Positions 1 to 8,038 of a stretch of DNA of 64,000 bases are shown one piece after another (position 1 is the stretch's first letter; each line of letters opens with the position of its first letter). The stretch covers positions 62,001 through 126,000 of the forward strand of contig NZ_JADPKY010000071.1 of the NCBI RefSeq assembly GCF_023074185.1. The letters run 5' to 3'. The position numbers and the translations under genes were made by a program. The notes below the pieces were generated by a model. It was not told the origin of the DNA, did not search any database, and saw nothing but the letters and a program-made list of their open reading frames with translations. The DNA is from Bradyrhizobium sp. 132. GTDB lineage: Bacteria > Pseudomonadota > Alphaproteobacteria > Rhizobiales > Xanthobacteraceae.

Positions 1-250
1 TAAACGAAAGCAGGCTCTTGCACCTCAACAAGCTGGCCGTCACCAAAAACCCGCTCAAGGTGAAGAAGAGCGCAAGGATCATTGCGTTTACCGTGCGAAA
101 ATGGCCCACTATCTCCATCGCCCGACCGAGCCCAAGAGTGACGTTCGCGCTGTGCAGGCAGATAACGGCCGCCGCCAGCGCAATCCGCATGTAGTCGAAA
201 CCTGCGGGCCGATTGCGCGAAAGAGCCAGCTGATCAGCGAGGCTGAACAT
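1..250 (-). CDS. acyltransferase 3 family protein, N-terminal part
   Basis: An open frame runs from an ATG at 250 on the minus strand off the left edge, giving 83 residues. It starts MFSLADQLALSRNR, then RPAGFDYMRIALAAAVICLH and a second hydrophobic stretch FFTLSGFLVTASLL. This is the usual start of membrane acyltransferase 3 (OafA/NodX-like) proteins, where a conserved Arg precedes TM1, a His lies within or after it, and FFxLSGFL marks TM2. Members O-acetylate or otherwise acylate sugars in surface polysaccharides from the inner membrane. ATG at position 21 of the protein (MRIAL) is a weaker alternative start. The catalytic and C-terminal parts lie outside the window, so the substrate cannot be inferred. 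Confidence 0.75.
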   Translation of the reverse strand, partial: MFSLADQLALSRNRPAGFDYMRIALAAAVICLHSANVTLGLGRAMEIVGHFRTVNAMILALFFTLSGFLVTASLLRCKSLLSF

Positions 251-411
251 GATTGCGTTTCCCAGAGACACCTACGTCTCCCGAAACTATCGAATAGTGA
301 ACTAAGGCCGTGTAAACGGCGGACGTTGCAATTTCGGCGCGCCCAACGCGGGGCATCGCGCATTTCGCGCGGTACATTCCAGCCATCATCGGAAGCGCCG
401 GTTAAGGTTAT

Positions 412-427
412 TTGTTTGATCAAACAA
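412..427. promoter_or_regulatory. 16-bp perfect palindrome upstream of acyltransferase gene
   Basis: TTGTTTGATCAAACAA is a perfect 16-bp palindrome in the 322-base stretch (251-572) between the minus-strand acyltransferase start and the stop of the next minus-strand gene. It lies about 160 bases upstream of the acyltransferase ATG in AT-richer DNA, so it may be an operator. I recognise no regulator for it, and it does not match the FNR/FixK half-site spacing. I see no convincing gene elsewhere in 251-572. Confidence 0.35.
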
Positions 428-572
428 TTCGTCGAATTTTGCCAGACGGTCAACTCCACGAGGCGACGGGCGCATGAATCGAAGCGCAGCGGTGTCAATT
501 GGCTCGCAAGGCCGCTTCACGCTTGGAAGCTGACATCTCATTGTAATACGTACATGGCCTACCGTCCCGTCC

Positions 573-2063
573 TCACCTCGACGGCGTCGCCATTGCATCT
601 TTCGCATCATCCCGCACGTGAATCACCGCGATATTGTCCGCATAGAGCCGCTTCCAGCCCTTGATGTGATCGAGCACTTGCGCTGCGGGCGAGTCCGCGG
701 TCAGCAGGATGGCGTCGATCCGGTGGTCCTCGAGCAGCCGCGTCAGATTGTCGAGCTTCTTGAGCTCCACGGCCTTGAGGACATCCATGACGAAGGTTTC
801 GCCGTAGAGCTCGGCGCGGCCGTCGATGAAGACCGGGATGTCGCGGGAGATCAGATAGCCGCCGAACTGGTTGGCGTTGAAGATGCGCTGGGCTTTTCGT
901 TGCTCGAGCAGGTCAACGGCGGCAACCGGTGTCTGGTCCATCGTGAAGGTGAAGCGGTGATGCGACATGTAGAGCGACGTCGAGGTCCAGCCGGCGGCCA
1001 CGATCATCAGCGCGGCCGTTGCGGTGACATAGCGGGAGGCCCAGCTCTCGCTGCCTTGCGTGCCAGGCCGCGGCAGCGCGGATCGTTCGCCGAGCGGCTT
1101 GGCCAGCACCAGCGGCACCAGGAAGGCAAAGGCCTCGATGCTCCTGGCATGGGTGAGCGCCATCCAGGTCAGGAGCAGGATCAGAACAATGCGCGGCGGC
1201 GAGAGCGTCAGGCCGCGATACAGCCCGATCGCGATCAGGCCGAACAGCGCGCCTTCGAATGCGTTGAAGGATGCGAAGCTCGCGGGCGACCATTCCGAGA
1301 TGAGCGTCAGCAGCTCGCCGAGATTGAGGATGTTGGTCGCGCCGAGCAATGTACGCCAGCCGTAGGGGGTGACGCAGCTTGCAGCGAGTGCCGCAACGCC
1401 GAACAGGAACCAGCGCGACAGCAGCCTGACCTGCTTGCCGGAGTCCATGCCCCAGAGCGCCACGAAGGACATCGGGCCGATCAGCGCCAGGCCCAGCACG
1501 AAGCCGCCATGCAGGTTCGACCACAGCGACATCAGCGGCAGCCAGTACCATGACGGCACGTCCTTGCGGTCGGCCGCGGTCATCAATATGCCGACCCACG
1601 CGATCATTACGGGCAGCGCCAGCATGTGCGGCCGCGCCAGGATGTGATGTAGCGACACCACGACCGCGAACATCGCGAACAGGACCGCGCGCGGAATTTC
1701 CAGATGGGCCTCGAGCAGATCGACCAGGATTGCCGCCGACAATGCGACCGCAAGCGCGGTGAGGATCACCGGGCCGGCCCAGCCCCATTGCGCATAGGAG
1801 AGGGCGAACAGCACCTGCGACAGCCATGAGGTCGAAACCCAGGGCGTCCCCGGCCGGGTGAAGGAATAGAAATCCGTGTAGGGAAGCGCGTGGTGATCGA
1901 GGATCCATTGCCCGATCTTGATCTGCCAGAACGAGTCGGAATCCTGAAGCAGCGTGTCGCCGAAATATACGAAGAACAGATAGGTGCCCGCGCCGACGCA
2001 CAGCGGCACCAGGGCCCGCGCACGACTCTGCGTCGCGATGCTGTTGGCAAAGGAAAGCGACAT
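573..2063 (-). CDS. polytopic membrane protein, GT-C glycosyltransferase-like
   Basis: A 496-residue inner-membrane protein with roughly ten hydrophobic segments. After TM1 comes a loop with DTLLQDSDSFWQIKIGQW and HHALPYTDFYSFT. This Asp-rich DSDSFWxIKxG loop after the first TM is typical of GT-C-fold lipid-linked sugar transferases. The last ~110 residues are soluble and contain NANQFGGYLI and VFIDGRAELYG, as in bacterial membrane proteins usually annotated as hypothetical or glycosyltransferase. By analogy it may move a sugar from a polyprenyl carrier, but no donor or acceptor can be read from the sequence. The start follows a purine-rich stretch and precedes TM1. It appears to be monocistronic. 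Confidence 0.6.
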   Translation of the reverse strand: MSLSFANSIATQSRARALVPLCVGAGTYLFFVYFGDTLLQDSDSFWQIKIGQWILDHHALPYTDFYSFTRPGTPWVSTSWLSQVLFALSYAQWGWAGPVILTALAVALSAAILVDLLEAHLEIPRAVLFAMFAVVVSLHHILARPHMLALPVMIAWVGILMTAADRKDVPSWYWLPLMSLWSNLHGGFVLGLALIGPMSFVALWGMDSGKQVRLLSRWFLFGVAALAASCVTPYGWRTLLGATNILNLGELLTLISEWSPASFASFNAFEGALFGLIAIGLYRGLTLSPPRIVLILLLTWMALTHARSIEAFAFLVPLVLAKPLGERSALPRPGTQGSESWASRYVTATAALMIVAAGWTSTSLYMSHHRFTFTMDQTPVAAVDLLEQRKAQRIFNANQFGGYLISRDIPVFIDGRAELYGETFVMDVLKAVELKKLDNLTRLLEDHRIDAILLTADSPAAQVLDHIKGWKRLYADNIAVIHVRDDAKDAMATPSR

Positions 2064-2143
2064 GCCGCCTCGTCGTCCTGTTGTTCTTGTCGAGTTGCGC
2101 GAGGAAATGAGGATGAACCGTCGCGCTTAAGGTTGTTGTTTCA

Positions 2144-2184
2144 GCATGATCCGGAAAACCGCTTCGCACTTTTCCGGATCATGC
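2144..2184. repeat. REP-like palindrome (GCATGATCCGGAAAA family)
   Basis: GCATGATCCGGAAAA at 2144-2158 is followed by an 11-base loop and its exact reverse complement at 2170-2184, a perfect 15-bp stem. Degraded relatives occur at 25243-25287 and 26410-26427. The placement, always intergenic and near gene starts, fits a dispersed REP-type element of rhizobial genomes. Confidence 0.75.
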
Positions 2185-2445
2185 CCGGGCAGGCATTGGA
2201 CCACGGTGGTCATAACTTCGGGTAAACCGGCGGTGCCAAGCCGGTTTCATGTCTCGATAATTTAACGGATTTTTTTGGATTTCGGTTTACCATCGGCGAA
2301 TCCACGCAAACCGCTCGGTGTTTCCGCAGTCGAATTAACTGCGGCGCAATTTTTTGCCACTACGTTCGGTTCCATGGTCGGGCGGCGCTGGGAAGCCGAA
2401 AAGACCAGATCAGTTGTAGCCTCGTGTACCTTTTTTGGAGCAGTC
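2185..2445 (+). other. structured leader region of the Flp pilin gene
   Basis: No gene is visible in 2064-2445. Beyond the REP-like element the leader holds two perfect hairpins: AAACCGGC/GCCGGTTT (2224-2247, 8-base loop) and CCGCAGT/ACTGCGG (2324-2344, 7-base AT-rich loop). The region is AT-richer than its surroundings and carries homopolymer T runs (around 2268-2275 and 2353-2357). These features suggest a promoter and possibly a structured 5' UTR for the pilin mRNA. No promoter could be assigned with confidence. Confidence 0.35.
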
Positions 2446-2610
2446 ATGAAGAACCTCGTTGCGCGTTTCCTGAACGATGAATCCGGCGCCACCGCTATTG
2501 AATACGGCCTGATCGCCGCCGGCATCGCGCTTGCGATCATCACCGTCGTCAACAACCTCGGCAGCACGCTGAACACCAAATTCACCTCGATCTCGACCAG
2601 CCTCAAGTAA
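2446..2610 (+). CDS. Flp/Fap-type pilin
   Basis: A 54-residue type IVb pilin precursor. After a short leader MKNLVARFLNDESG comes ATAIEYGLIAAGIALAII, the standard Flp hydrophobic core with the conserved Glu at +5 of the mature protein. The prepilin peptidase cut should follow the Gly in DESG. Flp subunits polymerise into Tad pili used in surface attachment. The ATG at 2446 is chosen because GGAG at 2437-2440 lies five bases upstream and the product then has normal Flp length. A longer in-frame start upstream (2275) would add about 57 non-pilin residues. No tad/cpa assembly genes are in the window, so assembly must depend on a locus elsewhere. Confidence 0.92.
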   Translation: MKNLVARFLNDESGATAIEYGLIAAGIALAIITVVNNLGSTLNTKFTSISTSLK

Positions 2611-2634
2611 GGCCGGACGTACCGGGAATCTTAG

Positions 2635-2663
2635 AGAGCCCCGTCCTCGACGGGGCTCTTTTC
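2635..2663 (+). terminator. rho-independent terminator after flp
   Basis: AGAGCCCCGTC at 2635-2645, a CTC loop, and GACGGGGCTCT at 2649-2659 form a perfect 11-bp stem followed by TTT. It begins 24 bases after the pilin stop codon and is a textbook intrinsic terminator. Confidence 0.9.
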
Positions 2664-2843
2664 ATTTGGACGATGATTTTCGTCTCTTGCAGTCCGTGCA
2701 GTTATAGGCTGGCAAGGCATCTGCCGCAGTTCGAAGAATGCAAAGACGGAAGCGTGTCCGCCGTCGAGAATATCGGATACTGAGGGTTGCTGGTGGCACG
2801 GCGCTACGCGCCTTTGCGAAATCCTGCCGCAATTTGCCGCCTG

Positions 2844-3827
2844 TCATTCCGCGAGGCTGGTCTGCCAGACCGGCGACGGAGCAGGCGCGACAGACGTTCG
2901 CGACGCCCGGCCGTGCCATTGCAGATAGAACTTCGCCGCCCAGATCGACGCTGCGGCGACCGCGATGCCGCCGGCGACGTCGATGATGTAATGCGCGCCG
3001 ATCACCGGCGTCGCTGCGATCATCAGGAGATTGAGCGCGGCCGCGATGCCGCCGAGGCCACGCACCGGCCACAGCGCCCACATGTAGAGCACGGCCGACG
3101 CGGCGTGGAAGCTCGGAAACGAGACGATGCCGGAGAGGAAGAACAGCCGGAGTTCGTGCAGGCTGTCGTCGCGAAGTGCGAGGATGTCGCGCAACTGTCC
3201 GGCATAGACCACCGTGCTGATCTCGGGGAAATGCGCAGCGGACAGTTGCAGTCCCCAATAGGTACCGATCGCGGGCACGATGGCGGAGATCGCGATGGTG
3301 ACCGCGAGCGCGAGGCTCATCGCCAGCATGAACAACTGCAGCCGCACATAGCGCGCCGTCAGCGCCAGCACGACGGGGACGCCGAGCAGCGGCAGTTTGA
3401 TCAGCCCGTATCCGCGAGCGAGCACGTCCGCGAGCCAGGGATGGTCGTTGACGTATCGCGCGATCGGTTCGGGATCGAGGCCGAGCGCACGGTCGATCGC
3501 AAGCAGCGCCTGGTCCTGCAGCGGCCAGTTCAGCTTGCCCGCGACGTAGCTGAGCGGTCCGACGATGGCGCAGGTGAGAATGATCTGTCCGATCGTGCCG
3601 AGCGAAAACAGCAGCTTCGGGTCGGCAAGCTCGCCTTTGACGATGCGGTGGCCATAGGCCAGCGCGAGCAGGACCGCAGCGACCGCCAGCGTCACGCCGT
3701 AGGCGACAGGCTCGAGGCTCAGGCCAGTCAAGGGGAGGCCGAATGCCAGCAGGCTGCCCATGGCTACGATGGGAAGCCAGTTCAGGTGGAAGAGCTGCCA
3801 GGCGGTCCGGGCGTCCGTGTCGACCAT
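2844..3827 (-). CDS. PAP2-family membrane phosphatase/phosphotransferase
   Basis: A 327-residue polytopic protein. Near the C terminus it carries the PAP2 signature pieces SFPSFHAASAVL (motif 2, acid-base His) and GAHYIIDVAGG (motif 3, nucleophile His and Asp). The spacing resembles the PAP2_3/Aur1-Ipt1-like branch, in which motif 1 is weak; I see no clean KxxxxxxRP. Such enzymes dephosphorylate or transfer head groups on lipid phosphates at the periplasmic membrane face. The substrate is unknown. It is divergent from a TetR-family regulator across 270 bases, so repression by that protein is plausible. The hydrophobic content and the motifs make the family call firm. Confidence 0.82.
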   Translation of the reverse strand: MVDTDARTAWQLFHLNWLPIVAMGSLLAFGLPLTGLSLEPVAYGVTLAVAAVLLALAYGHRIVKGELADPKLLFSLGTIGQIILTCAIVGPLSYVAGKLNWPLQDQALLAIDRALGLDPEPIARYVNDHPWLADVLARGYGLIKLPLLGVPVVLALTARYVRLQLFMLAMSLALAVTIAISAIVPAIGTYWGLQLSAAHFPEISTVVYAGQLRDILALRDDSLHELRLFFLSGIVSFPSFHAASAVLYMWALWPVRGLGGIAAALNLLMIAATPVIGAHYIIDVAGGIAVAAASIWAAKFYLQWHGRASRTSVAPAPSPVWQTSLAE

Positions 3828-3886
3828 GCTGCACCGAGGTGGGATCGCAGTACCGCAGCACAGTCGCGGAGCAGGTTTAAGATGGC

Positions 3887-3926
3887 GGTAACTTTCGTGG
3901 TTACCCCTTCGCCAAACCAGTTGGCG
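3887..3926. promoter_or_regulatory. two inverted repeats between PAP2 and TetR genes
   Basis: GGTAAC-N7-GTTACC (3887-3905) and CGCCAA-N5-TTGGCG (3910-3926) sit side by side in the AT-richer divergent intergenic region 3828-4097. TetR-family proteins usually bind 15-20 bp palindromes next to their own gene, so either could be the operator. No binding evidence exists beyond symmetry and position. Confidence 0.4.
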
Positions 3927-4097
3927 ACGTTTTTAGCTGTTTTGAGGTTTTCGCTTTTTTCGCGCGATGCTTCATGCATTTGCACCTTGTCATGCAGTTT
4001 GAATAGTTGTTCAGTCCTTGCGGGGCGATTTGCGGCATCAGTGACGAAGCGTTCGGCCGCAGGGCGTGCGGCTGGCGTGTGGGACAGGAAGCGCGCC

Positions 4098-4778
4098 ATG
4101 GTTTATCGGCGGACGCATCAAGTAGTGAAGCGCCTTGCGGCAAGGCGCAGTGCGATACTGGCGGCGGCGCGGGAGGCGGCGGCGGAAGGCGGGATGGCGG
4201 CGGTGCAGATTGCGCCGGTCGCGATTCGCGCCAGCGTCGCTGCGGGTACGGTCTACCGCTACTTCCCCTCCAAGGCCGAGCTGATCTCCGAATTGATCGC
4301 CGAGGTCTCGCGCGACGAGCTCGCGGCGATCCGCCGGGCGGCCGATGCCGCGCCGGGGCCGTCCTCGGCGCTGGCCGCGGCGGTGACCACCGTGGCGGTC
4401 CATACCCTGTCGCAGCGCAGGCTGGCCTGGGGCATCCTGGCCGAACCGGTGGATGTCGATGTCAGCGCCTCGCGCCTCGCCAGCCGGCGGGAGATTGCGG
4501 GCGAGATGGCCTCGCGGATCGACGCCGCCGTGCGTGCGGGCCACCTGCCGGCGCAGGATACAGGCCTCGCCGCTACTGCGCTGCTCGGCGCGCTGCACGA
4601 GGCTCTGGTCGGACCGCTCGCGCCGGATAATCTCGAAGATCCCGCCAGGATGCGCGATGCCGTGCAGACGGTGACGCTGCTGGCGCTGCGCGCGGTCGGC
4701 GTCATGGACGCCCGCGCCAGGGGTCTCGTGGTGCAGCAGACGCTGCTACCGACGGCGAAAGCGCTGGTTGGGGCGTAA
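4098..4778 (+). CDS. TetR/AcrR-family transcriptional regulator
   Basis: A 226-residue regulator. Residues ~18-60 form the TetR DNA-binding domain: ILAAAREAAAEGGMAAVQI, then the recognition helix region ASVAAGTVYRYFPSKAELI, where GTVYRYFPSK is the family hallmark. The C-terminal half is a divergent ligand-binding domain rich in Ala and Leu, and the ligand cannot be predicted. The ATG at 4098 is chosen because the HTH then begins at the usual distance; the same frame stays open much further upstream without coding character. It is divergent from the PAP2 phosphatase and is likely to regulate itself and perhaps that gene. Confidence 0.85.
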   Translation: MVYRRTHQVVKRLAARRSAILAAAREAAAEGGMAAVQIAPVAIRASVAAGTVYRYFPSKAELISELIAEVSRDELAAIRRAADAAPGPSSALAAAVTTVAVHTLSQRRLAWGILAEPVDVDVSASRLASRREIAGEMASRIDAAVRAGHLPAQDTGLAATALLGALHEALVGPLAPDNLEDPARMRDAVQTVTLLALRAVGVMDARARGLVVQQTLLPTAKALVGA

Positions 4779-4929
4779 AACGTCCGCCTGATCGCCGTGG
4801 GGACCTGATCGCGCTCAAGCCTTTGTCCCGGCACGTTTTTTCGCGGATCCCCAGCATATCCGCCGGACCGGCCGGCTTACTGTGCATGGGGTTGTTTTCG
4901 ACTTTTTTGTTGGCCCTGTGCTGGCGGAC

Positions 4930-6366
4930 CTAGATATCCGCTTCGCCCTCGGGGCCGACCGAGGCGATGCGCACCATGTTGGTGGTGCCGGGGATGCCGA
5001 GCGGCACGCCGGCGACGATGAGCACGCGCTGGCCGGCGCGGACGAAGCCGTCCCGAAACGCGATCTGGCCGGCGCGGTTCACCATGTCGTCCTGGTCGCG
5101 CGCGTCTTCCGCCACCACGCAATGCACGCCCCAGACCACGGCGAGCCGGCGTCCGGCGGAAATGTTGGGCGTGATCGCCACGATCGGCGGCTTCGGCCGC
5201 TCTCGCGCCACGCGCGAAGCAGTCGAGCCTGAGCTGGTCCAGCAGATCAGCGCCGGCAGGTCGAGCGTCTCGGCGATCTGCCGCGCGGCGTCCGCGATGG
5301 CATCGCCGGCGGTGGATTCCGGAGCGGGGCGCTGTGCGGTGATGACGGAGCGATAGATCGGGTCGCGCTCGACCTCCTCGCCGATGCGGTTCATGGTCGA
5401 GACGGCCTCGACCGGGAATTTGCCGGCCGCCGACTCCGCCGACAGCATGATGGCGTCCGCGCCTTCGTAGACGGCAGTGGCGACGTCGGAGACTTCAGCG
5501 CGGGTCGGCACCGGCGACTGGATCATTGATTCCAGCATCTGGGTCGCGATCACCACCGGCTTGCCGGCGCGCCGCGCCATGCGCGTCATCTGCTTCTGCA
5601 GGCCCGGCACGCGCTCCAGCGGCAGCTCGACACCGAGGTCGCCGCGCGCCACCATCAGCGCGTCGGAGGCGTCGATGATGTCGGCGAGGCGATCGATCGC
5701 CTGCGGCTTCTCGATCTTGGCCATCACCGCGGCGCGGCCGCGGATCATTTTCTTGGCCTCGATCACGTCGTCGGCGCGCTGCACGAAGGACAGCGCGATC
5801 CAGTCGACGCCGGTGACCAGCGCCGCCTCGAGGTCGGCGCGGTCCTTCGGCGTCATCGCCGAGACCGGCAGGTCGGTGTCGGGCAGGCTGACGCCCTTGC
5901 GGTCGGACATCCGGCCGCCGACCACGACGCGGGTCACCGCGTGCTCCTTCGAGGTCTCCTCGGCGATCAGCCGCACCTTGCCGTCGTCAAGCAGCAGCGA
6001 ATGGCCCGGCCGCAGCGCGGCCAGAATCTCCGGATGCGGAAGCTGGACCCGGGTGGCGTCGCCCGGTGTCTTGTCGGAATCCAGCGTGAAGGCCTGGCCG
6101 TTCTGGAGCTGGACCGCGCCTTCGGCGAAGGCGCCGAGCCGAAGCTTCGGCCCCTGGAGGTCGACCAGGATGCCGATCGGCCGGCCATAGCTGCTCTCGA
6201 CGTTGCGGATCGTCGCCACCAGCTCCCGCATCTTGTCATGCGGGGTGTGGCTCATGTTGATGCGGAAAAGGTCGGCGCCGGCCTCGAACAGGCGGCGGAT
6301 CATCGCGAGGTCCGAAGACGCGGGTCCCAGGGTCGCGAGTATCTTGATACGGCGAAGACGCCTCAT
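4930..6366 (-). CDS. pyk: pyruvate kinase
   Basis: A 478-residue enzyme converting phosphoenolpyruvate and ADP to pyruvate and ATP in lower glycolysis. Visible motifs include RRIKILATLGPAS at the N terminus, FRINMSH with the PEP-binding Asn, ILVDLQGPKLR, ARGDLGVELPLE, and KPVVIATQMLESMI around the catalytic loop. A B-domain lies between roughly residues 70 and 170, and the C-terminal effector domain has CWTSSGSTASRVARERP. It is full length for the family. Its ATG overlaps the stop of the upstream DUF1036 gene by four bases (ATGA), so the two are translationally coupled. Confidence 0.96.
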   Translation of the reverse strand: MRRLRRIKILATLGPASSDLAMIRRLFEAGADLFRINMSHTPHDKMRELVATIRNVESSYGRPIGILVDLQGPKLRLGAFAEGAVQLQNGQAFTLDSDKTPGDATRVQLPHPEILAALRPGHSLLLDDGKVRLIAEETSKEHAVTRVVVGGRMSDRKGVSLPDTDLPVSAMTPKDRADLEAALVTGVDWIALSFVQRADDVIEAKKMIRGRAAVMAKIEKPQAIDRLADIIDASDALMVARGDLGVELPLERVPGLQKQMTRMARRAGKPVVIATQMLESMIQSPVPTRAEVSDVATAVYEGADAIMLSAESAAGKFPVEAVSTMNRIGEEVERDPIYRSVITAQRPAPESTAGDAIADAARQIAETLDLPALICWTSSGSTASRVARERPKPPIVAITPNISAGRRLAVVWGVHCVVAEDARDQDDMVNRAGQIAFRDGFVRAGQRVLIVAGVPLGIPGTTNMVRIASVGPEGEADI

Positions 6367-6956
6367 GGCTTATTTCCAGACGGGGGCGAGAGAGCTGGCG
6401 GGAGGCCAGGCGCGGCGGGGGGCGTACCACCGGGCGGCCCATTGGGCAAACCCGGAACCCCCGGGCCGACCGGCCCGGGCAGGCCGGGCACACGCTGCTG
6501 TTTTGACGGCTGCTCGTTGGTGTCGGTGAGCTGCACCGTCCAGGCGCGCTGCTCGCCGGTATCGACCTCGAAATAGCCGGTCCGGTCATAGCCGCGCGCG
6601 AGGCAATCGTCGGTGCCGCGGATGGTGAATTCCTTGTCGCGCGAGCACATGAAGGCTTGGCCCGACCATTCGCCGCCGCGGTCATAGTCGATGGCGTAGA
6701 TGTAATAGAAACGGGCGACCAGCGTTCCCCGCAGCAGGGTCTCGCAGGAGCGGGACGAGATGTTCCACCAGCCTTCGGTGGTCCAGCCCTCGGCATCCTT
6801 GTAGCCCAGCGCGATGCCGACCCGGCTCGACGTGTTGTTGCAGAGCCGGAAATCGGCGGAAGCCGGGCTGGCGCAGAGGCACAGCAGGGCAACCACCAGC
6901 ACCGGGACCAACCGGGCGAGCAGGTGAAGGGGGGAGCGGGGAGATTCGGCGATCAT
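6363..6956 (-). CDS. secreted DUF1036 protein with collagen-like tail
   Basis: A 197-residue protein with a signal peptide (basic start, hydrophobic LVPVLVVALLCLCA, cleavage near ASA-DFRLC). The DUF1036 domain covers about residues 35-150, with FRLCNNTSSRVGIALGYKD, four or more Cys that may form disulfides, and WTTEGWWNI. The last ~45 residues are Pro/Gly-rich with GxxG repeats (GLPGPVGPGVPGLP), an oddity that looks like a disordered or collagen-like linker. The function of DUF1036 is unknown. It is the first gene of a two-gene unit with pyk, joined by a four-base overlap, a pairing I infer to be conserved among relatives. Confidence 0.85.
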   Translation of the reverse strand: MIAESPRSPLHLLARLVPVLVVALLCLCASPASADFRLCNNTSSRVGIALGYKDAEGWTTEGWWNISSRSCETLLRGTLVARFYYIYAIDYDRGGEWSGQAFMCSRDKEFTIRGTDDCLARGYDRTGYFEVDTGEQRAWTVQLTDTNEQPSKQQRVPGLPGPVGPGVPGLPNGPPGGTPPAAPGLPPALSPPSGNKP

Positions 6957-7135
6957 TGTCGCGGAAGCTATATCAGATCATTGACGATTTGGCGTAGGGC
7001 CCCGGGAACGGCCCGAAGCCAGCTTGGCGCCCGTTTGCGCCGCGATATGGCAAAATCTGTGACAGGGCCCATCTGATCTCGTAAGGGTGACCCCATCCGG
7101 GTCAGAGCCAATTCGCAAGCCGAGGGGATCCAGCC

Positions 7136-7438
7136 ATGGCAATCGACGACAAAACCAGAACGGAGCTCGAGGCCGCCGCTTTCCGGCGCCTGGTCGATCA
7201 TTTGAAGACGCGGACGGACGTCCAGAACATCGACTTGATGAACCTCGCGGGCTTCTGCCGCAACTGCCTGTCCAACTGGCTCAAGGACGCCGCCGACGCC
7301 CAAGGCGTCGCCTTGAGCAAGGACGAGAGCCGGGAAGCCGTCTACGGCATGCCCTACGAGACCTGGAAGTCGAAATACCAGGGCGGGGCCACGCCCGAGC
7401 AACTCGAGGCCATGAAGAAGGTTCATCCCGGGCACTGA
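7136..7438 (+). CDS. DUF1244 family protein
   Basis: A 100-residue cytosolic protein matching the DUF1244 family in length and in its key segment GFCRNCLSNWL, a CxxC that may bind metal. YGMPYETWKSKYQ and a C-terminal PEQLEAMKK follow. No enzymatic role is established for the family. The start codon follows a GAGGGGAT ribosome-binding stretch. It lies upstream of gapR in the same direction but about 210 bases away, so it is probably a separate transcription unit. Confidence 0.85.
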   Translation: MAIDDKTRTELEAAAFRRLVDHLKTRTDVQNIDLMNLAGFCRNCLSNWLKDAADAQGVALSKDESREAVYGMPYETWKSKYQGGATPEQLEAMKKVHPGH

Positions 7439-7649
7439 ACGGCCGCGTCCTCGGCCGGGCCGACACGTCGCGCCTGAGTCGCATCACACAACAGCTTTCT
7501 TCGATACGCCGCAGGAAGGTGTGGGCGCGCTGTGGACGAGCGCGATGCTGCCTTGAACGCGAGAGGTACGGACCCTAAGGGTCTAACCAGCACGCGCGGT
7601 GAGGATGCCGGCGTCACCTCGTTTTGCCAGTTCCATTTGGAGTACCAAG

Positions 7650-7922
7650 ATGGCCACCACCGCCGCCGTCCGCGACGACGAACCCGCGACGAAATTTGCC
7701 AAGGACCAGCTCAAATCCATCATCGAGCGCATCGAGCGGCTGGAGGAAGAGAAGAAGGCGATCTCCGACGACATCCGCGACGTCTATGCCGAGAGCAAGG
7801 GCAATGGCTACGACGTCAAGGCACTGCGCGCCATCGTGCGGATGCGCAAGCAGGACCCGAACGAGCGCGCCGAGGCCGAGACGATCCTTGAGACCTACAT
7901 GCAGGCGCTGGGGATGATCTGA
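7650..7922 (+). CDS. gapR: GapR-family nucleoid protein (DUF2312)
   Basis: A 90-residue protein with the typical GapR layout: a long N-terminal helix ([20 protein letters not shown], dimerising coiled coil), [20 protein letters not shown], the basic [19 protein letters not shown], and a C-terminal ILETYMQAL helix. In Caulobacter GapR is an essential nucleoid-associated protein that binds overtwisted AT-rich DNA ahead of forks and stimulates topoisomerases. The ATG at 7650 is chosen over an upstream in-frame start because GGAG lies at 7639-7642 and the product then has family length. It is likely monocistronic. Confidence 0.92.
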   Translation: MATTAAVRDDEPATKFAKDQLKSIIERIERLEEEKKAISDDIRDVYAESKGNGYDVKALRAIVRMRKQDPNERAEAETILETYMQALGMI

Positions 7923-8038
7923 GCCGATGAGGCCGCGGCGCCACCAGTCGGGGTACCTCGTCCCGCCCCAATTTGCAGCGCACCCAGCTTGGGCAAAATC
8001 CGCTCGTCTGCTAGAGTGCTCGGCGAAGGGACCGAGCA

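Noticed and set aside
412..427. Palindrome considered as an FNR/FixK box
   Set aside because: The FNR/FixK consensus TTGAT-N4-ATCAA does not fit; the GATC centre has no spacer.
618..1553. Long plus-strand open frame (311 codons)
   Set aside because: It lies antisense to the GT-C-like membrane protein and is rich in Arg, Gly, Gln and His without domain features, as expected of the reverse strand of high-GC coding DNA.
2787..4097. Long N-terminal extension of the TetR frame
   Set aside because: The frame stays open antisense to the PAP2 gene, but the residues are Arg/Asp/Gln-rich and the HTH domain begins normally from ATG 4098.
3782..4143. Two overlapping minus-strand frames (105 and 80 codons) upstream of PAP2
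   Set aside because: No family features or ribosome sites; they span the divergent promoter region and the start of the TetR gene.
6968..7435. 155-codon minus-strand frame opposite DUF1244
   Set aside because: It mirrors the DUF1244 gene, whose family match is clear; the antisense text has no motif.
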